This document shows, piece by piece, positions 16,979 to 25,633 of a stretch of DNA of 64,000 nt. The translations under genes and the position numbers were made by a program. The DNA comes from WJMT01 sp964624145 (GTDB taxonomy: Bacteria > Acidobacteriota > Aminicenantia > Aminicenantales > Aminicenantaceae), in contig CAZUXT010000010.1 in the NCBI GenBank assembly GCA_964624145.1, positions 20,164-84,163 of the forward strand, in the 5' to 3' direction. Each line of letters begins with the position of its first letter. Position 1 is the first letter of the stretch. The notes below the pieces were generated by a model that had not been told where the DNA came from, did not search any database, and saw nothing but the letters and a program-made list of their open reading frames with translations.

Positions 16979-18067
16979 ATGCCTCTGAATCTTCCAGAAA
17001 GGTCTGACTCAAAAATCCAGTCCGATAACGTCAAATCCCATCTGTTTTTCACTGAGATTATAAAATCTTATAAAAAGGCTGCTGCCTCTGCCGGCGGAGA
17101 AATCCACCGGTTCTATAAAATCGGGAACTCTCACCTGGACATCAGCTTTGCCGGTCCCAAAGGAGTGCCGCTCCTGACCCCGGCTTTCGAACATCTGATG
17201 CCAGAAAAAAAAGAAAAGGCTGATCTCAAAATATACATATGGGACAGCGCTTCCACGGGCATAGCACTTCCTCCAGTTCCCTGGAACGTCAATGAATGCA
17301 TCAGGCAAAACCAGCCATGGCGGTTTAAAAACAAGCGGTATGATATCCTTTTTCAGCCTGAAAACAATATCCTGAATCTCATGGACAGAAGGCTCCGGAA
17401 AGCCTGCTTTTGGATCAACGACTTTCAAAATCTTCCTCACTATGAGGTAGGCTCACCCCTGCTTGCTGTGCTTCACTGGTGGTTCAGCCGCCATCATCTC
17501 CAGCTCATCCATGCTGCTGCAGTGGGCCGGACTGACGGAGGAGTTCTCATCGCCGGGAAAGGCGGCTCAGGAAAATCTTCCACTGCCTTATCCTGCCTTC
17601 AGTCTGACCTCCTCTACACTGGAGATGACTACTGCCTTATATCAAACAAAGCCTTTCCCGTAGTGCACAGCCTCTACAGCACGGGAAAACTCAATGACAA
17701 AGATATCTCTCTCTTCCCTTATCTCAAATCCTCTTTGTGCAAATCCGATTGTCCTAAAAACCAGAAAAAATCAATATACTTCATTCACCGCTGTTTTCCT
17801 GAAAAAACACTCAAAAAATTTCCTTTAAAGACCATAATCATCCCGAAACTGACAGGGAATCCCTCCCCCCGTATAGAAAAAATACCGCCCGCTTCCGGGC
17901 TGCTTGCCCTGGGGCCTTCCACTGTTTTCCAACTGCCGGGATTTAAAGAGAAAACATTTAGAAATCTCAGTGAAGTGGTGAAAAAAGTCCCCTGCTATAC
18001 ACTGGAACTCTCCAGGGATAGGAACACAAATGCATCTGTCCTCTCACGATTTCTGACCCATCTATGA
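16979..18067 (+). CDS. HPr-kinase-like P-loop protein
   Basis: This 362-residue protein has an N-terminal region (1-165) without a recognised fold and a C-terminal domain resembling HPr kinase/PEP carboxykinase-type kinases. Key parts are HAAAVGRTDGGVLIAGKGGSGKSS, with Walker A around residues 193-201, and LLYTGDDYCLI, with the acidic pair at 216-217. Proteins of this kind sit beside PqqD-like genes in polysaccharide and RiPP clusters, where they may phosphorylate a peptide or sugar. The start is 2 bp after the PqqD-like stop, and the end overlaps the next gene by 4 bp (ATGA), so translation is coupled. Confidence 0.8.
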   Translation: MPLNLPERSDSKIQSDNVKSHLFFTEIIKSYKKAAASAGGEIHRFYKIGNSHLDISFAGPKGVPLLTPAFEHLMPEKKEKADLKIYIWDSASTGIALPPVPWNVNECIRQNQPWRFKNKRYDILFQPENNILNLMDRRLRKACFWINDFQNLPHYEVGSPLLAVLHWWFSRHHLQLIHAAAVGRTDGGVLIAGKGGSGKSSTALSCLQSDLLYTGDDYCLISNKAFPVVHSLYSTGKLNDKDISLFPYLKSSLCKSDCPKNQKKSIYFIHRCFPEKTLKKFPLKTIIIPKLTGNPSPRIEKIPPASGLLALGPSTVFQLPGFKEKTFRNLSEVVKKVPCYTLELSRDRNTNASVLSRFLTHL

Positions 18068-19173
18068 ACATGAAAATACTCTATTGGACAGAACTCTTCT
18101 TCCCGCACATCGGTGGTATTGAAGTCTTCGGCGATCAATTCCTAAAAGCTCTTCTCAGATCTGGGTACAGAGTCCAAGTGGTCACATCTCACAGCGGAGC
18201 CCGGCTTCCGGATACTTCAGAAATAGGAAGGGTCAGAATCTACAGATTTCCTTTTCAAAAAGCACTGGCACAGAGAGACATCAATGAGATAAAGCAAATA
18301 TCAGCGAAAGTCATCCTCTTGAAAAAACATATCAGACCGGACATAATCCACATAAACACCATCCAGCCCAGCCTTTTTTTCTTTTATCACACCCGGTCTT
18401 CTTATCCGGTTCCTTTTATCCTCACTTTACACCAACCTCCCGTAGGTCCCCCAGGGAACAGCTCGCTGCTTCATAATACCATTTCCTCTGCGGATTGGAT
18501 AACAGCCGTATCCCATAATCTTTTATCCAAAGCAAGACATTATGCTCCCGGGATTGAATCCAAATCTTCAGTCATTCCCAACGGCCTTGAATGTCCGCAC
18601 ACGAAACCTTCCCCTCTTTCCTTTAAAAATCCAACTTTATTATGTATGGGACGGCTCATAAAAGATAAAGGTTTTGACCTTGCTGTAGATGCCTTAAAAA
18701 ACATCCTTAAGTATTTCCCGGGTGCAAACCTCATCATTGCCGGAGACGGACCTGAAAGGAAGTATTTAGAAAAAAAAGCATTGAATCTGGACCTTTCGAA
18801 TGCGGTTCGTTTCACCGGCTGGGTACCTCCTGAAGAAGTTCCGGACCTTATGAACAAGGCTGCCATTGTGGTTGTGCCTTCCCGATGGGAAGAACCGTTC
18901 TGCCTTGTGGCGCTCCAGGCGGCTCAAATGGGAAGGCCTGTGGTGGCATCAAAGACGGGTGGCATTCCTGAAACAGTACTGGATAAAAAAACAGGACTTC
19001 TTTTTAAAAAAGAAAGCAGAAAAGACCTGGAAGAAAAAATCCTATTTCTTGTTCAAAACCCATCTGTGTCCTTAAAAATGGGGAAAACAGCAAGGAAAAG
19101 AGCCGAGGAAGATTTCAACATGGAACGGGTTGTCAAACAATATGACTCATTGTATAAGAGATTATGCCATTAA
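18064..19173 (+). CDS. Family 4 glycosyltransferase (first of a tandem pair)
   Basis: This is a GT-B fold retaining glycosyltransferase of 369 residues, cytoplasmic. It opens KILYWTELFFPHIGGIEVFG (acceptor-side GG loop), with the donor domain from about residue 180 (TLLCMGRLIKDKGFDLAVDAL, LIIAGDGPERKYLEKKA). The usual EX7E motif appears as EPFCLVALQ, so the second Glu is Gln here, unlike the neighbour. It shares its architecture and many blocks with the next gene, which indicates tandem duplication. Sugar donor and acceptor cannot be read from sequence. Confidence 0.88.
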   Translation: MNMKILYWTELFFPHIGGIEVFGDQFLKALLRSGYRVQVVTSHSGARLPDTSEIGRVRIYRFPFQKALAQRDINEIKQISAKVILLKKHIRPDIIHINTIQPSLFFFYHTRSSYPVPFILTLHQPPVGPPGNSSLLHNTISSADWITAVSHNLLSKARHYAPGIESKSSVIPNGLECPHTKPSPLSFKNPTLLCMGRLIKDKGFDLAVDALKNILKYFPGANLIIAGDGPERKYLEKKALNLDLSNAVRFTGWVPPEEVPDLMNKAAIVVVPSRWEEPFCLVALQAAQMGRPVVASKTGGIPETVLDKKTGLLFKKESRKDLEEKILFLVQNPSVSLKMGKTARKRAEEDFNMERVVKQYDSLYKRLCH

Positions 19174-19197
19174 TAAACCTGGAAAGGACAGCATGAT

Positions 19198-20328
19198 ATG
19201 AAAATATTATACTGGACCCCGCTTTTCTGGCCGGAAATCGGAGGCATTGAGATCGCATCTGCAGGCCTCCTTCAGGGCCTTTCCAAAAAAAAATGCGAAT
19301 TTATGATACTCACCTCCCACGGAAGAAAGAAACTCAAGGATGAATCGAACTACAAAGGAATTCCAGTGCACCGGTTTCCCATTGCTTCCGCGCTTTTAAA
19401 AAGAGACCTAAGCCAAATCAAGCATATCATCCATAAGGCCATTGATATAAAGGACAGGTTTATGCCCGACCTTGTGCATGTGAACTTCGGGGGGCCGGCC
19501 CCGGTCAGTTATATGCATATGAAAACCAACAGCACCGCTCAGACTCCTTACATCCTCAGCCTGCACAACAGCGTCAAAGGTATGGACTGCGGTCGAGACA
19601 CCATACTGGGTGAAATGTTCCGCTCTTGTTCATGGATCACCGCATGTTCTGAAGCCATGACCCAAGATGCCCGGCAGATCATGCCTGACATATCAGACAG
19701 ATCATCCACTGTCTATTACGGCCTTGAAATGCCCGAGATAAATCCGGCTCCTCTCTCGTTCACAAAACCTCGTATACTCTGCATAGGCCGGCTTGTTGAG
19801 GAAAAAGGATTTGACCTGGCACTCAAGGCTTTTTCTTTGATAAAAGACCGCCGCCCTGAAATAAGAATGACCATTGCCGGAGACGGGCCCTCCCTCCCAT
19901 CTCTCAAAAAACAGGCCTCCAGGCTCGGTATCAGCAGCCGGATTGAATTCACAGGGTCGATTCCGCGCCGGTCGGTTCCTCATCTTATCAACCAGGCAAC
20001 TATCGTGTCCGTGCCATCAAGATGGCGGGAAGCGTTTGGACTGGTCGCCCTGGAAGCGGCTCAAATGGGACGCCCGGTCATTGCAGCCGGTGTCGGTGGA
20101 TTAAAAGAGGTCGTAATCAATGAGGAGACAGGACTTCTGGTCGAAAAAGAGAACCCAAAAGCTCTGGCTGAAGCCATAATGTATCTGCTGGAGAACCCGG
20201 AAGAAGCGAGACAAATGGGGCTTGCTTCGCGCCGTAAGGCTCAAAACTTTTTTAGCCCCAACCGCTATGTACAATCTTTCCTTGAAATCTATGAAAAAAT
20301 TATAACAAAAAATAAGAAAGCCCAATGA
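19198..20328 (+). CDS. Family 4 glycosyltransferase (second of a tandem pair)
   Basis: This 376-residue GT-B glycosyltransferase is a close relative of the preceding gene (shared opening KILYWT, GGIE, RILCIGRLVEEKGFDLAL, MTIAGDGPSLPSLKKQA). Here the EX7E motif is intact (EAFGLVALE), followed by AAQMGRPVIAAGVGGLKEVV. The SD is weak (AAGGA at 19182-19186, about 11 bp from the ATG). The stop overlaps the start of the following gene by 4 bp. Together the two GT4 enzymes could add two successive sugars of a glycan. Confidence 0.9.
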   Translation: MKILYWTPLFWPEIGGIEIASAGLLQGLSKKKCEFMILTSHGRKKLKDESNYKGIPVHRFPIASALLKRDLSQIKHIIHKAIDIKDRFMPDLVHVNFGGPAPVSYMHMKTNSTAQTPYILSLHNSVKGMDCGRDTILGEMFRSCSWITACSEAMTQDARQIMPDISDRSSTVYYGLEMPEINPAPLSFTKPRILCIGRLVEEKGFDLALKAFSLIKDRRPEIRMTIAGDGPSLPSLKKQASRLGISSRIEFTGSIPRRSVPHLINQATIVSVPSRWREAFGLVALEAAQMGRPVIAAGVGGLKEVVINEETGLLVEKENPKALAEAIMYLLENPEEARQMGLASRRKAQNFFSPNRYVQSFLEIYEKIITKNKKAQ

Positions 20329-21266
20329 AAATCAAATCTGACCTGCTAGGGAAGAAAGAGATCTACCAAAAACAGCTTGGAAGCCATATCCTCACAAGGA
20401 GAGATTTCATAAATGACATCAAAACCGCTGTCAAAAACCAATCAGGATACGCTGCAGCCAGAATCGGGATCTCAGAGCAGTTCTGGATGTATTACCCTGC
20501 TGTGCTTCACAAAGAAAAAAACAAAACCAAACTAAAGGTTTTTGAAAAGCATCTAAGGTATCACGCCTATCTTCAGTCCGGAATTTTCCCTGTAGAGCCC
20601 GAATTCTTTATAAAATATACTGCTTTTATGCTCGATGAAATGAAACATTTAGATTGTCTGGGAATGATCCTGGATTCTGTCATAGGTCCGGAAATCATCA
20701 GGTTTCATCATATTGACAATAACCTCATTTACTTCAAGGATATGATTCCGGACAAATCAACTCCCAGCGATCCTCAAAACGATTATCTTCAGTACTTCAA
20801 GGATAAAATAATATTGATTGTCTGTCCTTTTGCTCACCTTTTAAAAAAAAGGGCTGAAAAAGAAATATTCGAAAGAGTCTGGTCAAAAATAAATAAAAAA
20901 TGGTTCTTCCCTAAAAAAGTGGACAGTGTGGAATTTCCTTACGGTTTTGATAAAGAAACTCCTGAAAGGTATGATTCTTCTTTGGAACTGTTCGCATCCG
21001 TTGAGAACAAGATCAAAAAGAAAAATTTCGATATTGCGCTTATCGCTGCTGGAGGACTTACCGTGCCCCTTGCTTCTTCTGTAAAAAAATTGGGTAAGAT
21101 CGCCGTTTCCCTTGGAGGAGACCTCCAGGTGCTTTTTGGTGTCAGGGGACAGCGCTGGCGCGGCAAGCCGCGCTGGCAGAGGGATTACTTTAACAAATTG
21201 TGGGTGGACACTCCTGCCCGTTACAAACCGGATAAGCCGGACGCATGCAACGGAGCTTACTGGTGA
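20325..21266 (+). CDS. Putative GT-D-type glycosyltransferase
   Basis: This 313-residue protein is recognised only weakly. The N-terminal part contains SGYAAARIGISEQFWMYYP, a pattern seen in DUF1792/GT-D glycosyltransferases. The C-terminal part contains IALIAAGGLTVPLASSVKK, GKIAVSLGGDLQVLFGVRGQRW and a final CNGAYW, which fit the same group as I remember it. There is no signal peptide or membrane helix. It overlaps both neighbours (4 bp upstream, 4 bp downstream if the GTG start of the GT2 is used), so it is surely part of the operon. Confidence 0.55.
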   Translation: MKIKSDLLGKKEIYQKQLGSHILTRRDFINDIKTAVKNQSGYAAARIGISEQFWMYYPAVLHKEKNKTKLKVFEKHLRYHAYLQSGIFPVEPEFFIKYTAFMLDEMKHLDCLGMILDSVIGPEIIRFHHIDNNLIYFKDMIPDKSTPSDPQNDYLQYFKDKIILIVCPFAHLLKKRAEKEIFERVWSKINKKWFFPKKVDSVEFPYGFDKETPERYDSSLELFASVENKIKKKNFDIALIAAGGLTVPLASSVKKLGKIAVSLGGDLQVLFGVRGQRWRGKPRWQRDYFNKLWVDTPARYKPDKPDACNGAYW

Positions 21267-22000
21267 GTTATCAAAGACAACCAACAAGGGACCTGCCTCT
21301 TATCAGCGTCATAGTCCCGGTTTTCAATGGAGAGCGTTACCTGACGGATGCTCTTGAAAGCATTGAAAATCAGACTTATGCCCATACTGAAATCATTGTT
21401 GTCAATGACGGCTCCCTTGATAAAACCATGTCTGTTATCAGGAGCTTCCCATCAGTTATATCCATTTCTCAATCCCACTCAGGGCTCAGTACCGCGCTTA
21501 ATAACGGGATACAGAACGCCAAGGGATCTTTTCTTGCCTTTCTGGATGCGGATGACATCTGGGTAAAGGATAAACTTTCGAATCAAATGAAGATCTTCAC
21601 GGAAAATCCCGGCATGGAAGCTGTGTTCGGACATATCGTTCAATTCAACAGCTTACAAGAAATCATGGAGGCAGAAGGGAAAAATTCGATCCGTAAAATA
21701 CCCGGATACTGTAAAGGCTCCATGCTCATAAAGAAAAAGTCTTTTTCCAGAATAGGCTTTTTTGATACCGGATGGGAGATGGGAGACTTCATTGACTGGT
21801 TTAAAAGAGCCAAGGAAAAAGACTTGAAGACCGTATTGATTCCTGAAGTGGTCATGAAAAGAAGAATCCACAGCCATAACATGAGTTCGAGCAAGAAAAA
21901 TGGAAAAAAAGACTATGTCAGGATCCTGAAAGCTTCATTGGACCGCAGCAGAAACAAAGGAGCGAGGCTGGAAAAGAGAAGATTCGATGAAGCTGAATAA
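21263..22000 (+). CDS. Family 2 glycosyltransferase
   Basis: This is a GT-A fold inverting glycosyltransferase of about 245 residues. PLISVIVPVFNGERYLTDAL and IIVVNDGSLDKTM form the nucleotide-binding start, and LAFLDADDIWVKDKL carries the DxD metal motif. The GTG at 21263 overlaps the previous stop as GTGA and is preferred over the ATG at 21245, which would overlap by 22 bp. The C-terminus ends in basic residues and overlaps the next gene by 14 bp. It is a soluble or peripheral enzyme for a third sugar of the same glycan, an inference from the operon. Confidence 0.9.
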   Translation: MSYQRQPTRDLPLISVIVPVFNGERYLTDALESIENQTYAHTEIIVVNDGSLDKTMSVIRSFPSVISISQSHSGLSTALNNGIQNAKGSFLAFLDADDIWVKDKLSNQMKIFTENPGMEAVFGHIVQFNSLQEIMEAEGKNSIRKIPGYCKGSMLIKKKSFSRIGFFDTGWEMGDFIDWFKRAKEKDLKTVLIPEVVMKRRIHSHNMSSSKKNGKKDYVRILKASLDRSRNKGARLEKRRFDEAE

Positions 22001-23180
22001 CGGGAAATACCTACTCGCACTGAACAAAGGAAGAGGCTGGCCCAATGCAGAGCAGGAACTGCTTTTAAACGCATCCGTTTTCTCAGGAGAGGAAGCGCTC
22101 GAGTCCTGGAAAAGATGGACGAATTTGATCGATGTTAATAAGATCGATCAGGGTTCATACCGCCTGCTCCCTCTCGCGGTTCACAATCTTGAAAAAGAGG
22201 GTATAAAGGACCCTTTTTTAACAAGATTCAGAGGGCTCAAAAAGAAAACCTGGTACAAAAACCAGATTCTTTTCAAAACACTCAAAGACGTTCTCCTTTT
22301 ATTCCATAAGAACGGCATAAGCACTATGGTTTTAAAAGGAGCGGCATTGATCCCTCTCTATTTTAAAGACCTGAGCATCCGCCCTCAAAATGACGTGGAT
22401 ATACTGATCCGTCCAGAATCCGTATCATTGGCTTCCAGAATACTCAAAAATTCAGGCTGGAAAATAAAAGGCAAGCCTAAAAAGGGAATAAAAAAGGAGA
22501 CTCTGGATGTTCGCTCTGCTATCAGTTTTGAAAAGGGCACCATCTCTTCCGTAGATCTGCACTGGCATGCTGTCAAAGACTGCGTATATCCTGAGGCTGA
22601 CCATGACTTCTGGAAGCACGCCCGGTCAATGAAAAGAGACGGGTTCGATTCATCCGTCATGAGCCCCACTGACCAGCTCTACCTAACCTGTATACACGCA
22701 TCAAACCATCAGGTTAAATGGGAGCCTTTACCTTCAATAACCTGGATTACGGACTGCGTTTACATCTTGAGAGAAAGTCATAATGAGATCGAATTCCATA
22801 GAATGCTGGATCAAGCTCATAAACACAATCTGGTCTTACCTTTAAGGATCGCCCTTGATTATCTTAATAAAAAATATGACGTGACTTTGCCCGCTGAATT
22901 CATGAATCGATTAAAAAAAACCAAGATATCCGGTATTGAATACAATGAATTAAGGACCAGGCAAAAGGCATCCCGATTCACAGGACCTTTTATCTTTAAA
23001 TGGTATACCTATCTGCGCAGCATCCGGAAAAAGAAAAACCTAAATATTTTTTCAAAAATATGGGGCTTTTTAAAATTTCTTCAAGCACATTATGAAATAA
23101 CTTCTGTCTTCCTTCTCCCCTCATCTTTCCTTTATAAAGGGGCAAAAAAGGTAAAAATGCGGCTCATGAATAATGGCTAG
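21987..23180 (+). CDS. Nucleotidyltransferase-like protein (PF14907 type)
   Basis: This 397-residue protein resembles the uncharacterised nucleotidyltransferase family found in capsule, exopolysaccharide and lasso-peptide clusters. The core is MVLKGAALIPLYF followed by RPQNDVDILIRPE near residues 130-140, where the DxD would bind metal. A later conserved region is DQLYLTCIHASNHQ. Whether members transfer nucleotides is not established. It is the last gene of the PqqD-like operon and overlaps the GT2 gene by 14 bp; the next gene is convergent. Confidence 0.8.
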   Translation: MKLNNGKYLLALNKGRGWPNAEQELLLNASVFSGEEALESWKRWTNLIDVNKIDQGSYRLLPLAVHNLEKEGIKDPFLTRFRGLKKKTWYKNQILFKTLKDVLLLFHKNGISTMVLKGAALIPLYFKDLSIRPQNDVDILIRPESVSLASRILKNSGWKIKGKPKKGIKKETLDVRSAISFEKGTISSVDLHWHAVKDCVYPEADHDFWKHARSMKRDGFDSSVMSPTDQLYLTCIHASNHQVKWEPLPSITWITDCVYILRESHNEIEFHRMLDQAHKHNLVLPLRIALDYLNKKYDVTLPAEFMNRLKKTKISGIEYNELRTRQKASRFTGPFIFKWYTYLRSIRKKKNLNIFSKIWGFLKFLQAHYEITSVFLLPSSFLYKGAKKVKMRLMNNG

Positions 23181-23189
23181 AAAAAGAGC

Positions 23190-23483
23190 TTAAGCCATAA
23201 CCGTAACTTCATACAATTCCCGAACAGGAGCCTGTATGAACAAGGTCACGAATTTCGCTAATTGTTCCTGATAATAACGGCTTTCCTCATTGGCAAGAGC
23301 GTCTTCTTTACTTTCCCATAGAGTGATGGCTATTCCTTTTCCCGTGTCATGATCCACAAGCACATAGGATCCTCTGTATCCTCTTTGGGCTTTGGCAGCG
23401 GGCAAAACACTTGCATTATATATTTCAGTGAACTCCTCTATATTTTCTTTCTTGATTTGTGCTGAGGTCAAACGCGCATACAT
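23190..23483 (-). CDS. Antibiotic-biosynthesis-monooxygenase (ABM) like small protein
   Basis: This 97-residue protein has the dimeric ferredoxin-like pattern of ABM proteins: MYARLTSAQIKKENIEEFTEIY, a middle YRGSYVLVDHDTGKGIAITLWESKEDALA, and a C-terminal strand ELYEVTVMA. The family includes quinol monooxygenases, haem-degrading proteins and proteins without a known activity. The ATG at 23483 follows an AAGGAGGG-type SD. The gene stands alone between the end of the glycan operon and a promoter region for the next sigma module. Confidence 0.78.
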   Translation of the reverse strand: MYARLTSAQIKKENIEEFTEIYNASVLPAAKAQRGYRGSYVLVDHDTGKGIAITLWESKEDALANEESRYYQEQLAKFVTLFIQAPVRELYEVTVMA

Positions 23484-23597
23484 TAAATTGCCCTCCTTTT
23501 TAACTCATTTTCCCTTTATTTGTTCATCAGTAAAATAACAGCAAAAAAAAATTATATCAAGAGTTATTTCTTTGCTTTCCGTGAAAAAGAACTAAAA

Positions 23598-23627
23598 TTG
23601 ACCTGTAATGACGACATTTTTTATGAA
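23598..23627 (+). promoter_or_regulatory. Possible promoter of the second ECF sigma operon
   Basis: TTGACC (23598-23603) and TATGAA (23622-23627) are 18 bp apart. The -10 match is only moderate. The SD AGGAG lies at 23655-23660, before the ATG at 23667. Confidence 0.4.
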
Positions 23628-23666
23628 TAATCAAGTTAACATATTTGAAGAAACAGGAGTATATTA

Positions 23667-24239
23667 ATGAGGATGAGGGATGAAGCTGAACTTGTGGAAA
23701 GGGTTTTAAGAGGTGATGAATCTTCCTTTGAAACCCTGCTTCATCCATACAGAAAAGGAATACTGAACATGGCTTATCAAATCACGTTAAATGCAGAAGA
23801 CGCCAAAGATATTTCTCAAGAAGCTGTGGTGAAAGCCTACAAATACTTGAAAAAATTCCAAAAAACAAAAAACTTTAAAAACTGGATATATAAAATCACG
23901 GCCAATGCCGCTTATGACTTCCTGAGAAAACAGAGAAGCGACCGAAATCTCATCAATGAAAAAGAGCGCATGGGGCTGGAATCAAAAAGTTCACCTGAAG
24001 AGTATTATCATAACAGGGAAATAAAAGAAAAAATCGAATTCTGCCTTCACGGTCTCTCTCCAAAGGAAAAAATAGTCTACATGTTGAGAGATATCAAAGA
24101 ATTCTCCATAAAAGAAGCGTCACAGACTCTGAATATCTCCTCTCAAAGTGTTCGAACCCACTTGTCACGGGCAAGAAGAAAAATCCGCAGCCAATTCGAA
24201 ATATTAAATCAAAAAACCGGAGGAGCCAATGAACTGTAA
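23667..24239 (+). CDS. ECF RNA polymerase sigma factor
   Basis: This 190-residue ECF sigma has region 2 in SSFETLLHPYRKGILNMAYQ and DAKDISQEAVVKAYKYLKKF, and region 4 in LSPKEKIVYMLRDIKEFSIKEASQTLNISSQSVRTHLSRARRKIR. The SD AGGAG lies 7-8 bp before the ATG. It overlaps the anti-sigma gene by 11 bp and is followed by an exported protein, repeating the layout at 12023-14322. It is not a close copy of the first sigma factor. Confidence 0.9.
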   Translation: MRMRDEAELVERVLRGDESSFETLLHPYRKGILNMAYQITLNAEDAKDISQEAVVKAYKYLKKFQKTKNFKNWIYKITANAAYDFLRKQRSDRNLINEKERMGLESKSSPEEYYHNREIKEKIEFCLHGLSPKEKIVYMLRDIKEFSIKEASQTLNISSQSVRTHLSRARRKIRSQFEILNQKTGGANEL

Positions 24240-24723
24240 AAAAACCCGGCGTCTGCTTCCTCTTTTCGCCGGAGAGGACCTCCCTGTAAATAAAGCCTCC
24301 AGAGTCAAAGCACACCTCAACGAATGCCCTTTATGCAGGAAAGAATATGAACATTACAGGTATTTGCTGAACAAAACAAGAAATTGGATCCGGTCTGAAA
24401 CCACAGAATGGGGGGATAAAGAATGGCAGAGTGCTGTGAAAAAAGCTGTGAAAAGTAAATCTTTTAAAAACAGAATATTTATTCCTCTGTCCTTTAAACC
24501 GGCCTGGGCCGTGAGTGTCATGCTGATCATAGTGATCGCTTTCTCAGTCTTTATCATGAATCCAACTTTCATTAAAAAAGAAAGCCAAGCTTCCCAGAGC
24601 CCGGCGTTACAGAGCAAGGAATCTCAAAAGGCAGTGGAACTTACCCTGGTTTCTCAGGAAACAGGGCATAAAATAAAATGGATTCTCAACAAAGAATTTA
24701 ACCTGGAGGAGGAAATAAAATGA
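24229..24723 (+). CDS. Zinc-finger anti-sigma factor
   Basis: This 164-residue protein has an N-terminal zf-HC2 type anti-sigma domain: MNCKKTRRLLPLF and HLNECPLCRKEYEHY, giving the HxxxCxxC zinc motif near residues 27-35. One membrane helix lies near 86-110 (PAWAVSVMLIIVIAFSVFIM), and a short periplasmic part follows. It presumably holds the upstream sigma at the membrane until a signal arrives. It overlaps the sigma gene by 11 bp and the next gene by 4 bp (ATGA). Confidence 0.85.
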   Translation: MNCKKTRRLLPLFAGEDLPVNKASRVKAHLNECPLCRKEYEHYRYLLNKTRNWIRSETTEWGDKEWQSAVKKAVKSKSFKNRIFIPLSFKPAWAVSVMLIIVIAFSVFIMNPTFIKKESQASQSPALQSKESQKAVELTLVSQETGHKIKWILNKEFNLEEEIK

Positions 24724-25469
24724 AAAAAACAGCTTTAGGACTTCTCATTGTCTTTTTATCAGCCCTAGTCGCTGGAAACCTGTATTCTTTTCAGCAGGAT
24801 GAAAAAATACCGGAGCTTAAGAGAGAAACCGTTCATGTCAACTACATCAATGTACAAACAGCCTACGGGATACTTCTTCCGTTTAAAGGCCCTTACGGCA
24901 AAATTCAATTGCTGAGAGACAGAAACATGCTGATCATAGAAGACCAGCCGGAATTTGTAAAAAAGATACTCTCTATTCTCGAGGAAATCGATGTCAAGCC
25001 GGTCGACATTCAGTTTACAGTCGACCTGGTCCTGGCTTCAAAAAGCAAAAACTCTTCTTTTGAGCCGGATAAAAATCTCCAATCTGATCCTCTGATAAAG
25101 GAATTGATGTCCATGCTCAACTACCAGGCCTTCAAGCGCATTGACACTTCCCTCATCAGGGTCCAGGACAACACAAGCTCCACTCAAAGAATCGGAGGCA
25201 GCGGAATCGGCCTGCAGATAGAGCTTCAACCCCGTCACTATAAGGAAGAGAGTAAAAACCTGTTTCATGTTGAATTAAGATTGACACAGTATGAGACAAC
25301 GGCTGAGATTGGAAATACGGACAAATCCTATTCCCTAAAAAATCCCGTTCGTCTTATTGACACATCGCTGAGTATTCAAAGCGGGGAAAGGTCTGTGGTA
25401 GGGGTTTCCAAGCTCAACGGCGGGGACCTGGGCCTCATTCTCATCATAGAGGGGAAAATAATAAAATAA
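24720..25469 (+). CDS. Exported protein with secretin/STN-like N-domain
   Basis: This 249-residue protein has a Sec signal (1-24). Residues about 37-90 (VHVNYINVQTAYGILLPFKG, then GKIQLLRDRNMLIIEDQPEFVKKILSILEEID) match the small alpha/beta domain of secretin and TonB-receptor N-termini. The C-terminal half ends in SIQSGERSVVGVSKLNGGDLGLILIIEGK, which resembles the start of a secretin beta domain. It is much too short to be a full secretin. As the third gene of a sigma/anti-sigma operon it is probably the regulated envelope component or the sensor; that is inference. Confidence 0.65.
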   Translation: MKKTALGLLIVFLSALVAGNLYSFQQDEKIPELKRETVHVNYINVQTAYGILLPFKGPYGKIQLLRDRNMLIIEDQPEFVKKILSILEEIDVKPVDIQFTVDLVLASKSKNSSFEPDKNLQSDPLIKELMSMLNYQAFKRIDTSLIRVQDNTSSTQRIGGSGIGLQIELQPRHYKEESKNLFHVELRLTQYETTAEIGNTDKSYSLKNPVRLIDTSLSIQSGERSVVGVSKLNGGDLGLILIIEGKIIK

Positions 25470-25562
25470 ATCCCAGTTTATCAATCGCATACGGAAAAAT
25501 CGTTATTTAGAGGGAATTGGCCTGTTGGCAGTTTAAAAATTTTCATCACATTCTAAAAACTC

Positions 25563-25629
25563 TTGACATTTATTTATAATTAATATAAATTTATAATTAT
25601 TCTAAATATAATCGAAATTACCAGGAGGT
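25563..25629 (+). promoter_or_regulatory. Promoter and strong ribosome binding site of the peroxiredoxin gene
   Basis: A perfect TTGACA (25563-25568) is followed after 15 bp by TATAAA (25584-25589) in very AT-rich DNA. A full AGGAGGT (25623-25629) lies 4 bp before the ATG at 25634. The spacing is one to two bp short of ideal. Confidence 0.5.
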
Positions 25630-25633
25630 AAAA

